From contig NZ_QLSU01000010.1 of the NCBI RefSeq assembly GCF_003268775.1, forward strand, positions 124,001 to 188,000: DNA of 64,000 nucleotides, given 5' to 3'. The notes below the pieces were generated by a model. It was not told where the DNA came from. It did no database searches and was given only the letters and a program-made list of their open reading frames with translations. This document shows positions 41,838 through 51,400 of this stretch, piece after piece. Positions within the stretch are counted from its first letter, which is position 1; every line of letters starts with the position of its first letter. The position numbers and the translations under genes were made by a program. Origin of the DNA: Paraburkholderia unamae. Its GTDB lineage: Bacteria; Pseudomonadota; Gammaproteobacteria; Burkholderiales; Burkholderiaceae.

Positions 41838-44021
41838 ATGCGAGCCAAACTGACAGCCAAACATCCGCGCCCGACCGCCCCGGAACGCGCGCCCGTCCGC
41901 CGCGGCAGTACAACCGCGCGTAAGCCGGCGCGCCCGGCGGAAACGCGGCCGGCGGAGGCTGCGAAACCCGCTGGGGCGACGAAGCCCGCGCGGCCCTCAA
42001 CCGGCCGCGCCACAACGCGCCCCGGTGACGCGCGCCAGGGTGAGCGTCCGGCGCGCCCGGCCATGTCGCGCGATCGCGATGCGTCGAGCCGCCCCGCGCG
42101 GCCGCCCCGCGAAGGCGGTTTCGGCGACGAACGACGCCCGGCGCGGCGCACCGGCGACGAGCCGCGCGGCTTTGGACGCGGCCGGGATGAAGGGGGCGAG
42201 CGACGTTTCGCACCCCGTGCCGGTGGCGACGATCGTCGTCCGCCGCGTGGCCGCGACGATGGTGGCGAGCGACGCTTCGCACCCCGCGACGGTGGCGACG
42301 ATCGCCGCCCGCCGCGTGGTCGCGACGAAGGTGGCGAGCGCCGTTTCGCACCCCGTGCCGGTGGCGATGACCGCCGCCCGCCGCGTGGCGGCGACGAAGG
42401 TGGCGAGCGACGTTTCACGCCCCGTGCCGGTGGCGACGACCGCCGTCCGCCGCGTGGCCGCGACGAAGGTGGCGAGCGACGCTTCGCACCCCGCGACGGT
42501 GGCGACGACCGCCGTCCGCCGCGTGGCCGCGACGAAGGTGGTGAGCGACGTTTCGCACCCCGTGCAGGTGGCGATGACCGCCGCCCGCCGCGCAGCCGCG
42601 ACGAAGGTGGTGAGCGACGTTTCGCACCCCGTGCAGGTGGCGACGACCGGCGCCCGCCGCGTGGCCGCGACGAAGGTGGCGAGCGACGCTTCGCCCCCCG
42701 CGACGGTGGCGATGACCGCCGCCCGCCGCGTGGTCGCGACGAAGGTGGTGAGCGACGCTTTGCGCCCCGTGCCGGTGGCGACGACCGCCGTCCGCCGCGC
42801 AGCCGTGAGGAAGGTGGCGAGCGACGCTTTGCACGCCGTGACGAAGGCGACGACCGCCGTCCGCCGCGTGGCCGCGAGGAAAGCGGCGAACGACGCTTCG
42901 CACCGCGCCGCACCGAAGGCGACGACCGCCGTCCGCCGCGTGGCCGCGAGGAAAGCGGCGAACGACGCTTTGCACCGCGCCGCACCGAAGGCGATGACCG
43001 CCGTCCGCCGCGCAGCCGCGAGGAAGGTGGCGAGCGACGCTTTGCGCCCCGCGCCGAAGGCGACGACCGCCGCCCGCCGCGCAGCCGCGACGAGGGCACG
43101 GAACGCCGTTTCGCGCGCCCGGTGAAAGCCGCCTGGAGCGATGACCGCGAAGGCGGCGCGCGCAAGACCGCCCGCCCCGTCAAATCCACCGACAAACCGC
43201 CGCGCCGCATTGCCGACGACGAAGCCGCACCGCGCCGCACGGCGCGCGAAGAAGTCGAAGGCGACAACGCGCTGCGCCTGTCCAAGCGCATGTCCGAGCT
43301 CGGCCTGTGCTCGCGCCGCGAAGCCGACGAATGGATCGAAAAAGGCTGGGTGTATGTGGACGGCGAAGTCGTCGACACGCTCGGCGCCAAGGTCACGCCG
43401 GAGCAGCGCGTCGAAGTCGACCCAGCCGCGCTCGCCGCGCAGGCTCGCCAGGTCACGATCCTGCTGCACAAGCCGGTGGGCTACGTCTCGGGTCAGGCCG
43501 AGGACGGCTATGAGCCCGCCGTCGTGCTCGTCACGGCCGAGAACCACTGGGAAAGCGACCACTCGGGCATCCGTTTTTCGGCTAAGCATCTGCGCACCCT
43601 CGCCCCGGCGGGCCGTCTCGACATCGACTCGACCGGCCTGCTCGTCCTGACCCAGGACGGCCGCGTGGCGAAGCAGTTGATCGGCGAGAGCTCGGATATC
43701 GACAAGGAATACCTCGTACGCGTCACCTACAACGATATCGAGACCGAGATCGACCAGCATTTCCCGCCCGAGCTGCTTGCCAGGCTGTGCCACGGCCTGT
43801 CGCTCGACGACGTGCCGCTCAAGCCGGCCCAGGTGAGCTGGCAGAACGGCGAGCAGTTGCGCTTCGTGCTGCGTGAAGGCAAGAAGCGCCAGATCCGCCG
43901 CATGTGCGAACTGGTCGGCCTCAAGGTCGTGGGCCTCAAGCGCGTGCGCATGGGCCAGGTGATGCTCGGCGCGCTGCCGCAAGGCCAATGGCGCTATCTC
44001 GCCGCCGACGAGGCGTTTTGA
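41838..44021 (+). CDS. RluF/RluB-type 23S rRNA pseudouridine synthase with repeat N-terminus
   Basis: Isomerises uridine in 23S rRNA. The catalytic C-terminal part is canonical: an S4 RNA-binding domain from about residue 477 (LRLSKRMSELGLCSRREADEWI), then the RsuA-family fold with catalytic D595 in GRLDIDSTGLLVL. LREGKKRQIRRMCELVGLKV and GALPQGQWRYL complete it; the QIRRMCE form is closest to RluF. The first ~470 residues are unusual: a Pro/Arg/Ala-rich lead, then 13 tandem repeats of 23-24 residues (119-419) of the type GGERRFAPRAGGDDRRPPRG. This is an Arg/Gly-rich, highly charged, probably disordered tract. Total length 727 versus about 250-300 for the enzyme core. Confidence 0.88.
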   Translation: MRAKLTAKHPRPTAPERAPVRRGSTTARKPARPAETRPAEAAKPAGATKPARPSTGRATTRPGDARQGERPARPAMSRDRDASSRPARPPREGGFGDERRPARRTGDEPRGFGRGRDEGGERRFAPRAGGDDRRPPRGRDDGGERRFAPRDGGDDRRPPRGRDEGGERRFAPRAGGDDRRPPRGGDEGGERRFTPRAGGDDRRPPRGRDEGGERRFAPRDGGDDRRPPRGRDEGGERRFAPRAGGDDRRPPRSRDEGGERRFAPRAGGDDRRPPRGRDEGGERRFAPRDGGDDRRPPRGRDEGGERRFAPRAGGDDRRPPRSREEGGERRFARRDEGDDRRPPRGREESGERRFAPRRTEGDDRRPPRGREESGERRFAPRRTEGDDRRPPRSREEGGERRFAPRAEGDDRRPPRSRDEGTERRFARPVKAAWSDDREGGARKTARPVKSTDKPPRRIADDEAAPRRTAREEVEGDNALRLSKRMSELGLCSRREADEWIEKGWVYVDGEVVDTLGAKVTPEQRVEVDPAALAAQARQVTILLHKPVGYVSGQAEDGYEPAVVLVTAENHWESDHSGIRFSAKHLRTLAPAGRLDIDSTGLLVLTQDGRVAKQLIGESSDIDKEYLVRVTYNDIETEIDQHFPPELLARLCHGLSLDDVPLKPAQVSWQNGEQLRFVLREGKKRQIRRMCELVGLKVVGLKRVRMGQVMLGALPQGQWRYLAADEAF
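42192..43094 (+). repeat. 13-copy in-frame tandem repeat, 69/72 bp
   Basis: Thirteen head-to-tail units, eleven of 69 bp and two of 72 bp (42882-42953, 42954-43025), each coding a G-E-R-R-F-A-P-R…D-D-R-R-P-P-R motif. Units 1-9 alternate Ala/Asp/Ala at the residue after PR three times over, so a 207-bp block (42192-42398, 42399-42605, 42606-42812) appears to have been triplicated. A partial fourteenth unit (GTERRFAR) follows. Confidence 0.95.
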
Positions 44022-44043
44022 CGCCGGAAGCCTCGCACTGAAC

Positions 44044-44073
44044 AAAAAAGGGAGCCGCATGGCTCCCTTTTTT
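44044..44073. terminator. Bidirectional terminator, pseudouridine synthase / def
   Basis: AAAAAAGGGAGCC (44044-44056) pairs perfectly with GGCTCCCTTTTTT (44061-44073) around GCAT, followed by another T. Confidence 0.9.
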
Positions 44074-44092
44074 TCAGGTTCGCTGAATTCCC

Positions 44093-44626
44093 TCAGTCGT
44101 CGCGATTCGGATCGAGTTCGGGAAACAGCACGTCGGTGAAGCCGAACTTCGAAAAGTCGGTAATGCGCATGGGATACAGCTTGCCGATCAGATGATCGCA
44201 CTCATGCTGCACGACCCGCGCGTGAAAGCCCTCGGCCACGCGCTCGATCGGCGTGCCGTACTGGTCGAAACCGTTGTAGCGGATCATCGAGAAGCGGCTC
44301 ACTGCCCCACGCATGCCCGGCACCGAAAGGCAGCCTTCCCAGCCCTCTTCCATGTCGTGCGAAAGCGGGTGAATAACCGGGTTGATGAGCACCGTTTGCG
44401 GCACGGCCGGCGCCTCGGGATAGCGCTCGTTTTGCTCGAAACCGAAAATCACCACCTGCAAATCGACGCCGATCTGCGGTGCGGCGAGGCCCGCGCCGTT
44501 CGCCGCATGCATGGTGTCGAACATGTCGGCGATGAGCGCGTGCAACTCCGGCGTATCGAAGTGATCGACCGGCTTGGCGATGCTGAGCAGGCGCGGATCG
44601 CCCATTCTGAGAATTTCGCGAATCAT
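44093..44626 (-). CDS. def: Peptide deformylase
   Basis: Metalloenzyme that removes the formyl group from nascent N-termini. The 177 residues have the three motifs: GAGLAAPQIG at 44-53, EGCLS with metal ligand C99, and QHECDHLIG with H141, E142 and H145. The start is the ATG at 44626, preceded by GAGGGG at eight bases and overlapping the ligA stop (ATGA). Many genomes have a second def copy next to fmt; this one is linked to ligA. Confidence 0.96.
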   Translation of the reverse strand: MIREILRMGDPRLLSIAKPVDHFDTPELHALIADMFDTMHAANGAGLAAPQIGVDLQVVIFGFEQNERYPEAPAVPQTVLINPVIHPLSHDMEEGWEGCLSVPGMRGAVSRFSMIRYNGFDQYGTPIERVAEGFHARVVQHECDHLIGKLYPMRITDFSKFGFTDVLFPELDPNRDD

Positions 44627-46683
44627 GTCGTTTGCCCCTCCAGGAGCTTGCGCATTCCTTCTTCGTCGAGCACCGGTACGCCAAGTTCCTCTGCTTTCGC
44701 GAGCTTGCTGCCCGCGTCGGCGCCCGCCACCACGTAATCGGTCTTCTTCGACACCGAGCCGGCCACCTTCGCACCGGCCGCTTCCAGCATTTCCTTCGCC
44801 TCTTCGCGCGCGAGCGTGGGCAGCGTGCCGGTCAGCACCACCGTCTTGCCGGCCAGCACGCCCACCGGCGCCTTCGGCGCGGGCGGACCTTCCGTCCATG
44901 TTACTTTGCCTGGCGCGCGTAGTTGCTCGATCACCGTGCGGTTATGTTCTTCCGCAAAGAACTCGTGGATAGCGAGCGCGACGATCGGCCCGACATCATT
45001 CACTTCGAGCAATTCATCGACCGACGCGCTCATGATCGGATCGAGGGAGCCGAAATGTTTGGCGAGATCCTTCGCCGTCGATTCGCCCACATGCCGGATG
45101 CCGAGCGCATAGATGAAGCGCGCGAGCGTCGTGGACTTGGCTTTGTCGAGCGAATCGAGCAGGTTCTGCGCCGATTTGTCCGCCATGCGGTCGAGCGCCG
45201 CGAGCGTGCCGAAGCCGAGGTTGAACAGGTCGGCCGGCGTGCGCACGAGGTTCTGCTCGACCAGCTGGTCGATGATCTTCTCGCCCAGGCCGTCGATGTC
45301 GAGCGCCCGGCGCTGTGCGAAGTGCCAGAGCGCCTGTTTGCGCTGGGCCGGACAGAACAGGCCGCCGGTACAGCGCGCAATCGCCTCGTCGGGCAGGCGC
45401 TCGATGCGTGAGCCGCACACGGGGCATTCGGTCGGCATCACGAACTCGAGGGCGTCGGCGGGACGGCGGTCCATGATGGCGCTCACCACTTCGGGGATCA
45501 CGTCGCCCGCGCGCCGCACGATCACGGTGTCGCCGATGCGGATGTCCTTGCGGCGCACTTCGTCTTCGTTGTGCAGCGTGGCGTTGGTCACCGTGGCGCC
45601 GCCGACGAACACGGGCTCCAGACGCGCGACCGGCGTAATGGCGCCGGTGCGCCCCACCTGCACGTCGATCGCGAGCAGCTTCGTGAGCGCTTCCTGGGCC
45701 GGGAACTTGTGCGCGAGCGCGAAGCGCGGCGCGCGCGAGACAAAGCCCAGCGCGTCCTGCTCGTCGCGCCGGTTCACCTTGTAGACCACGCCGTCGATAT
45801 CGTACGGCAGGCCGTCGCGCTTCTCGCCCACCGCGCGGAAGAATTCGAGCAGGCCTTGCGCGCCCTTCACGACTGCTCGCTCGGCGTTGACCGGCAAGCC
45901 CATTTCCGCGTACCAGTCGAGCAACTCGGCATGGGTGGCCGGCATCGGCTCGCCTTCGAGCACGCCGATGCCATAGGCGAAGAACGACAACGGCCGCTGC
46001 GCCGTGATCTTCGGATCCAGCTGACGCAGGCTGCCCGCCGCCGCATTGCGCGGGTTCGCGAATTCCTTGTGGCCGGCGTCGCGCTGGCGCTGGTTCATGC
46101 GCTCGAAGTCGCGGCGGAACATCAGCACCTCGCCGCGCACGTCGAGCAACTTCGGCACGCGCTTGCCCTTCAGGCGCAGCGGCAGCGAACGGATGGTACG
46201 CACGTTTTCCGTGACGTTTTCGCCGGTCGTGCCGTCGCCGCGTGTGGAGGCCTGGACGAACGCGCCGTCGACATAGCGCAGCGAAATGGCGAGCCCGTCG
46301 AACTTCAGCTCGGCGGCATATTCGACTTCGGCGCCCTCCGTTTTGCCGAGGGCGTCGGACACGCGCTTGTCGAACGCGACGATGTCTTCGTCGGCGAAGC
46401 CGTTGTTGAGCGAGAGCATCGGCACTTCGTGCACCACGGGCTCGAAGCCCCCGGCGACTTCGCCGCCCACGCGCTGGGTAGGCGAATCGGGCGTGATGAG
46501 ATCGGGATGCCCGGCCTCGATCTGCTGAAGCTCGCCGAACAGCTTGTCGTATTCCGCGTCGGGCAGCTCCGGCTGATCGAGCACGTAGTAGGCGTGATTC
46601 GCGCGCTCGAGTTCGGCGCGCAACCACGCCGCGCGCTGCGCAGCGGTGGCATCTTCGGGAGGACGGGCGGGAGTACGGACCAT
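44623..46683 (-). CDS. ligA: NAD-dependent DNA ligase
   Basis: Seals nicks in replication and repair using NAD. The 686 residues follow the LigA plan: the Ia domain (AYYVLDQPELPDAEYDKL), then the adenylation domain with nucleophile K127 in AELKFDGLAISLRY. After these come the OB fold, the four-Cys zinc finger (CPVCGSRIERLPDEAIARC, then GLFCPAQR), the HhH region and a C-terminal BRCT domain (LAGKTVVLTGTLPTLAREEA). It starts at an ATG. zipA lies upstream across 327 bp, and def is coupled downstream. Confidence 0.97.
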   Translation of the reverse strand: MVRTPARPPEDATAAQRAAWLRAELERANHAYYVLDQPELPDAEYDKLFGELQQIEAGHPDLITPDSPTQRVGGEVAGGFEPVVHEVPMLSLNNGFADEDIVAFDKRVSDALGKTEGAEVEYAAELKFDGLAISLRYVDGAFVQASTRGDGTTGENVTENVRTIRSLPLRLKGKRVPKLLDVRGEVLMFRRDFERMNQRQRDAGHKEFANPRNAAAGSLRQLDPKITAQRPLSFFAYGIGVLEGEPMPATHAELLDWYAEMGLPVNAERAVVKGAQGLLEFFRAVGEKRDGLPYDIDGVVYKVNRRDEQDALGFVSRAPRFALAHKFPAQEALTKLLAIDVQVGRTGAITPVARLEPVFVGGATVTNATLHNEDEVRRKDIRIGDTVIVRRAGDVIPEVVSAIMDRRPADALEFVMPTECPVCGSRIERLPDEAIARCTGGLFCPAQRKQALWHFAQRRALDIDGLGEKIIDQLVEQNLVRTPADLFNLGFGTLAALDRMADKSAQNLLDSLDKAKSTTLARFIYALGIRHVGESTAKDLAKHFGSLDPIMSASVDELLEVNDVGPIVALAIHEFFAEEHNRTVIEQLRAPGKVTWTEGPPAPKAPVGVLAGKTVVLTGTLPTLAREEAKEMLEAAGAKVAGSVSKKTDYVVAGADAGSKLAKAEELGVPVLDEEGMRKLLEGQTT

Positions 46684-46724
46684 GCCTTGGGCAACTCGCT
46701 GTTGGAAGTGATTTCGGACGTCAG

Positions 46725-46730
46725 ATTATC
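46725..46730 (-). promoter_or_regulatory. Candidate extended -10 of ligA
   Basis: On the minus strand TGAGATAAT reads as TGn plus GATAAT, ending 41 bases before the ligA ATG. The -35 is not evident. Confidence 0.35.
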
Positions 46731-46953
46731 TCAGGAAGCGGCGCGTGTCGCATCGGCCGAACGGCCATCTTCGTGCGCCGCCGTACGGCCTGCACGAAGC
46801 TCCTGGCCGGACGGCCAACGTTGGGCAAATGCCGTTGACGGCGCTTTCCCGCGATGCGAACGTGAACGCACTGCAACACATGTGCCGACCACCCCGCAAG
46901 CGCCCCCATGAACGACCGTCACGACCTTGCCGCACCGGCGCGCGCGAACAAAA

Positions 46954-46984
46954 AAGGCGCGGCGCCTTCACGGCGCCACGCCTT
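46954..46984 (-). terminator. Terminator of zipA
   Basis: AAGGCGCGGCGCC (46954-46966) and GGCGCCACGCCTT (46972-46984) form a 13-position stem with one mismatch, followed on the minus strand by TTTTTTGTTC. Confidence 0.78.
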
Positions 46985-47010
46985 GTCTGCGAGTGGAAGG
47001 CTCGGCTTCC

Positions 47011-48324
47011 TTACTGGCTGAACAGCCGGCGCGTGGCCGGCGAGCCGGCCGGAATGCCGGCTTGCTCCAGCTTCGCGTAGAGCGTCATGAGCTGCTTGTC
47101 GATGGCTTGCAGCACCGACTCGGGCAGCTGCCTGCGCTGGTCGTCGACCACGCGCCCGCCAATGCGCTCGGCGAGCGACTTCGCGTAATCGCACATGAGG
47201 CGGAACGGCAGGATGTCCTCGTCGGCCACCGGCACATCGAGAATCAGCGTGATCAACTCGCCGCCCTTGTAGGTCAGGTCATCGCGCAGGAAGTTGGTGT
47301 CGCCGAATTGCAGCATGAACACCGGGCTCTGCTTCGCGTCGAGCTTCACGAAACGCGTGCCGTCGCGCGAAAGCAGCAAGCCATCTTGCGCGGCCACGGC
47401 CTGCACGTAGTTCGCCGACCACGGCGCGCCGTCCGACATCACGTTGATCGAAAGCTGCGCGTCGCACTGCGCCGCGAAACCGTCGAGCTCGCGCGCCATC
47501 GCGACCGTTTCCATCATGTCCGGGAATTCGGGCGCGGCGTCGAGCGCGTCGGCGAACTGCTGCACGCCGGTGACGAACTCCGAGAACTCGAGTTCGTTGA
47601 GCGGGCCGTTGCGGTTGGCGAGCTGTGCCGCCGCGCGCAGTTCCTCATAGCGCACGCCGTTTTGCAGCAGTTCCCAGCCGTCGCCGCCCTCGGGCTTGCC
47701 TTCGATGTGAACCGGCTTGCTGCCCGCGCGTCGCAGGCGCTGCGCGAGCGGAATCACGCGTTCGCCCGCCACCGACGCGCCGAGCCGGATCGGCACGATG
47801 CAGTCGATGCGACGGTCGACCACGGCAGGCGGCGCCGAAGAGATCGTCGTGGCCGCCGGCATGACCGGCTCGATGCGCTCGCCTTCGTCGGCCTTGTCGG
47901 TCTTGGCGGCGTAGTCGGCCTTTTCAGTCTTTTCCGTGGCCGGTTCCGCCGCGCTCGCGCCGTCAGCCGGTGCGGCCTCCGCGCCCTCGCCCGCCTCGTC
48001 CTCGGGAAAGCCGTTGGGTGTCGTGGTTTCCGCCTGGATATCGGCGGGCGTGTCGAGCGGCGCCGCAGTCGCGAAACCCGGCTCCATGCGCTCGGCCTCC
48101 GCAGCGCCCGCGAGCGACGGCTCACGCCGCGACGGAGCATGCGCCGGCTCGATAAAGGGGCTTGCCTCCTGTAGCTCGTCGCGTTGCGGCGCTTCGGCCA
48201 CTTCCTCGGGCATCGGTCGCGGCATGCGACGGCGCACCCTCGCGCCCTGCCATGCGTTGTACACCACCACGCCCCCGACTACCACAGCGCCCGCGCCGAT
48301 CAACCCGAGAGTCAACTCGTCCAT
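47011..48324 (-). CDS. zipA: ZipA-like FtsZ-binding cell division protein
   Basis: Probably tethers FtsZ to the inner membrane during division. The 437 residues have an N-terminal membrane helix (about residues 5-22, LGLIGAGAVVVGGVVVYNAW), then a basic stretch. A long Ala/Glu/Pro-rich acidic linker (about 35-165) leads to a C-terminal domain with the ZipA fold features (LQNGVRYEELRAAAQLANRN, FMLQFGDTNFLRDDL, LCDYAKSLAERIGG-like helix). Similarity to E. coli ZipA is moderate, so the call relies on topology and on its place between smc and ligA, as in gammaproteobacteria. GGAG precedes the ATG by five bases. Confidence 0.8.
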   Translation of the reverse strand: MDELTLGLIGAGAVVVGGVVVYNAWQGARVRRRMPRPMPEEVAEAPQRDELQEASPFIEPAHAPSRREPSLAGAAEAERMEPGFATAAPLDTPADIQAETTTPNGFPEDEAGEGAEAAPADGASAAEPATEKTEKADYAAKTDKADEGERIEPVMPAATTISSAPPAVVDRRIDCIVPIRLGASVAGERVIPLAQRLRRAGSKPVHIEGKPEGGDGWELLQNGVRYEELRAAAQLANRNGPLNELEFSEFVTGVQQFADALDAAPEFPDMMETVAMARELDGFAAQCDAQLSINVMSDGAPWSANYVQAVAAQDGLLLSRDGTRFVKLDAKQSPVFMLQFGDTNFLRDDLTYKGGELITLILDVPVADEDILPFRLMCDYAKSLAERIGGRVVDDQRRQLPESVLQAIDKQLMTLYAKLEQAGIPAGSPATRRLFSQ

Positions 48325-48467
48325 GCATGCTCCATCAGCAATTCTTATTCGACGGCGCGCGCATCACGCACGCCGTTTTCGTGGCGCTTGCGATGCGCGC
48401 GGCGGCTGCCTGTTCGATGGCGCCGCCGGTCGCGCTTCGCGCGCCGTCCGTTAGTCCGTAAAAACGA

Positions 48468-51400
48468 TTAGACCGTATTCTGGGCGAAACCCGCCGCAGT
48501 TTCCATGTCGACCGCAACGATACGCGAGACGCCCTGCTCCTGCATCGTCACGCCAATGAGCTGCTGCGCCATTTCCATGGCGATCTTGTTGTGCGAAATG
48601 AACAGGAACTGGGTTTTGTCCGACATCGCGCGCACGAGGTTCGCGAAGCGCTCGGTGTTGGCGTCGTCGAGCGGCGCATCCACTTCGTCGAGCAGACAGA
48701 ACGGCGCCGGGTTGAGCTGGAACATCGCGAACACGAGAGCCGTGGCCGTGAGCGCCTTCTCGCCGCCGGAAAGCAGGTGAATCGTCGAGTTCTTCTTGCC
48801 GGGCGGCTGCGCCATCACCTGCACGCCCGCGTCGAGAATCTCGTCGCCGGTCATGATGAGCTTCGCCTGGCCGCCGCCGAAAAGGCGCGGGAACAGCTCG
48901 CCGAAATGGCGGTTCACTTCGTCGAAGGTGCCCTGCAAGAGCGTGCGTGTTTCCTGGTCAATCTTGCGGATCGCGTCTTCGAGCGTTTCGATCGCGCTCG
49001 TGAGGTCGGCCGACTGCGCGTCGAGGAAGGTCTTGCGCTCCTTCGCCGCGGCCAGCTCGTCGAGCGCCGCCATGTTCACGGGGCCCAGCGCCGCGATGGC
49101 GTTGTTGATGCGCGTGACTTCGCCTTGCAGGTACGACGGCTTCATGTCCGCCGTGAGCTTCTCCTGCAACGCCGCTTCGTCCACGCCCGCGGCCTGCAAC
49201 TGCTCCACGAACTGCTCGCCGTTCAGGCGCGCGGCCTGCTCCTTCAACTGAAGCTCGGTGATGCGGTCGCGCAGCGGCTGCAACGCGCGCTCGGCGGCGA
49301 GACGCGTTTCGTCGGCCGTGCGCAGCTTCGCGCTCAGGTCGTCGAGTTCGGCGCGCGCGGCGCGCAGCGTGTCTTCCTTCTGCGCGCGAATTTCCAGCGC
49401 GTCCTGCAAGCCCGTGTGCGCGGTTTGCTCGTTGATCGTTTCCAGCTCGGCACGCGCGTCTTCGAGGGAAACGGCCACGCGCTCGCTCTGATCGTGCGCG
49501 ACCTGGATGTTGCGCCTCAATTCCTCGATGCGGTTCGCCATGTTGCGCGCCGCAAAACGCGCGTCGCCGGCGGCGCGTTCGAGGTCGCGCGCCTGGTTGC
49601 GCGCCGCGCCGAGTTCCTCGTCGAGCGCTTCGAAGGCGAGCTGGTTGTCCTCGAAACGCGCCTGCAATTCGGCCAGCTCGATGTCGTGGCGCTCGAAGTT
49701 CGCTTCCGATTCGGCCCGCAGCGCACGCTGCTCCTCGATCTGCGCGCGAATTTCTTCGAGTTCTTCGCGAATCTGCGTGCTGCGCGCCGTGTAGCGCTCG
49801 TGCGCCTGGGTCAGCTTCAGCACGTCCATTTGCAGCGCGTGCACGCGCTGGGTCGCGCGTTCCGCCTGCTGGCGCACTTCGGTGAGCACCTGGGCGGCCT
49901 GCGTGTGCGCCGCTTCCGCACGCACGACGGCCGTGCGCGCATCGTCGGCGAGCAGCGCCTGGGCGCGCACCTGACGCTCGAGATTCTCGATCTCCTGCTG
50001 GCGCGCGAGCATGCCCGCCTGTTCCGTGTCGGCCGCGTAGAGCTGCACGCCCACGCGCGTGACCGTGTGGCCGGCCTTCACCACGAAGGTGCCGCCGCCT
50101 GGCAACTGCGCGCGCTGCGCGAGCGCCTCGGCAAGATCGTTGGCGACGTAGGTCGAACCGAGCCATTCGGTGAGCACTGCGCGCAGACCCGCGTCGTCGA
50201 TGCGCACCAGCGAAAGCAGCGGCGTGAGCCCCGCGGGCGCCGTGGGCGGCTGGCCCGCGGCGGGAGGCGAATAGAACGCGAGTTTCGCGGGCGGCGCGTC
50301 GCTGGCGAACGCCTTCACCCAGTCGAGATTCGAGACTTCGAGCGCCGCGAGACGCTCGCGCAGCACCGATTCGAGCGCCGTTTCCCAGCCCGCTTCGACG
50401 TGCAGCTTCTTCCACAGACGCGGCAGCGCACCCAGTTCGTGGCGTTCGAGCCACGGCTGGATCTTGCCCTCGGTCTGCACGTTCTCCTGCAACTGCTTGA
50501 GCGCCGCAAGGCGCGCTTCGAACTGGTGGATCTGCGCGTTTTCGGCCTGCACGCGCTCATGCGCGGCGCGGCGTTCGGCGTCGAGGCGCGGCACCGTTTC
50601 CTGGGCGTCCTCAAGGCGCGCCTGCGCGTCGTGGAGCACCTCTTCCTGCTCGGCGAGCTGCATGCGCAGTTCTTCGAGCTGGGCTTCGTCGGGGGCGTCG
50701 AGGCCGCCTTCCTCCGACTTCAGGCGCTCGTGGCGCTGCTGAAGCTGCTGGAGCATCTGGTCGGCGTTGCGCTGGTGCGCGGCTTCGAGCTTGATGGCCT
50801 GCTCGGTGCGCGCAATGCCCGCGCGCTCGTCGTTCAACTGCGCCTGGGCGTCGCGCCAGCGGTTTTCGAGCGCGGGCAGCGCTTCCTGCTTCGCGGCCGC
50901 GTCTTCTTCCGCAAGCGCCGCTTTTTCCTCGGCGATCGCCAGTTGCTCTTCGGCGTCTTCGATGTCGTCCTGCGCCTTCTGCGCCTGCGCCTGCCACTGC
51001 TCGCGCTGCGCGGTGAGCGCGGCGATCTGCGCCTGCACGCGGTTGCGCGACTCGACAATGAACTTGATCTCGGCTTCGAGACGGCTCACCTCGGCGTTCG
51101 CTTCGTAGAGCGAACCCTGCGCGCCCTGCATGGCGTCGCTTGCCGAGTAGTGGGCCACGCGCAGCGTTTCGAGCTGCGCTTCCACTTCACGCAGTTGCGC
51201 GGTGTGGCGCTCCAGGTCGATCTGCGCCTGCTCGATCGCGCGCTGCTGGCGCTGCTGCTCGCCCGATGCCTCGTTCTTGCGCAGAAGCCAAAGCAGCCGC
51301 TGCTTCTCCTCGCCCTCGGACTGCAACTCGCGGAACCTGGTGGCGACGACGGCCTGGCCTTCGAGCTTTTCGAGGTTGGTCGACAACTCGCGCACGATGT

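Larger units (their letters stand above)
46684..47010 (-). other. Intergenic region between zipA and ligA
   Basis: A 327-bp interval without a supported gene. It holds the zipA terminator (46954-46984), a candidate ligA -10 (46725-46730), and two related palindromes GGCCGAACGGCC (46755-46766) and GGCCGGACGGCC (46805-46816) spaced 50 bp apart. Confidence 0.5.

Noticed and set aside
42192..43094. CRISPR-like array of regular repeats
   Set aside because: Units are contiguous without unique spacers, and code in frame for a protein repeat; no cas genes are nearby.
41639..43471. 610-residue minus-strand frame, and a 734-residue one at 41997-44201, through the repeat tract
   Set aside because: The 69/72-bp repeat length is a multiple of three, so stop-free phase in one unit is copied to all units and antisense frames stay open by construction. 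Their products are low-complexity mirrors of the repeat, and the sense strand has a clear S4 and catalytic domain.
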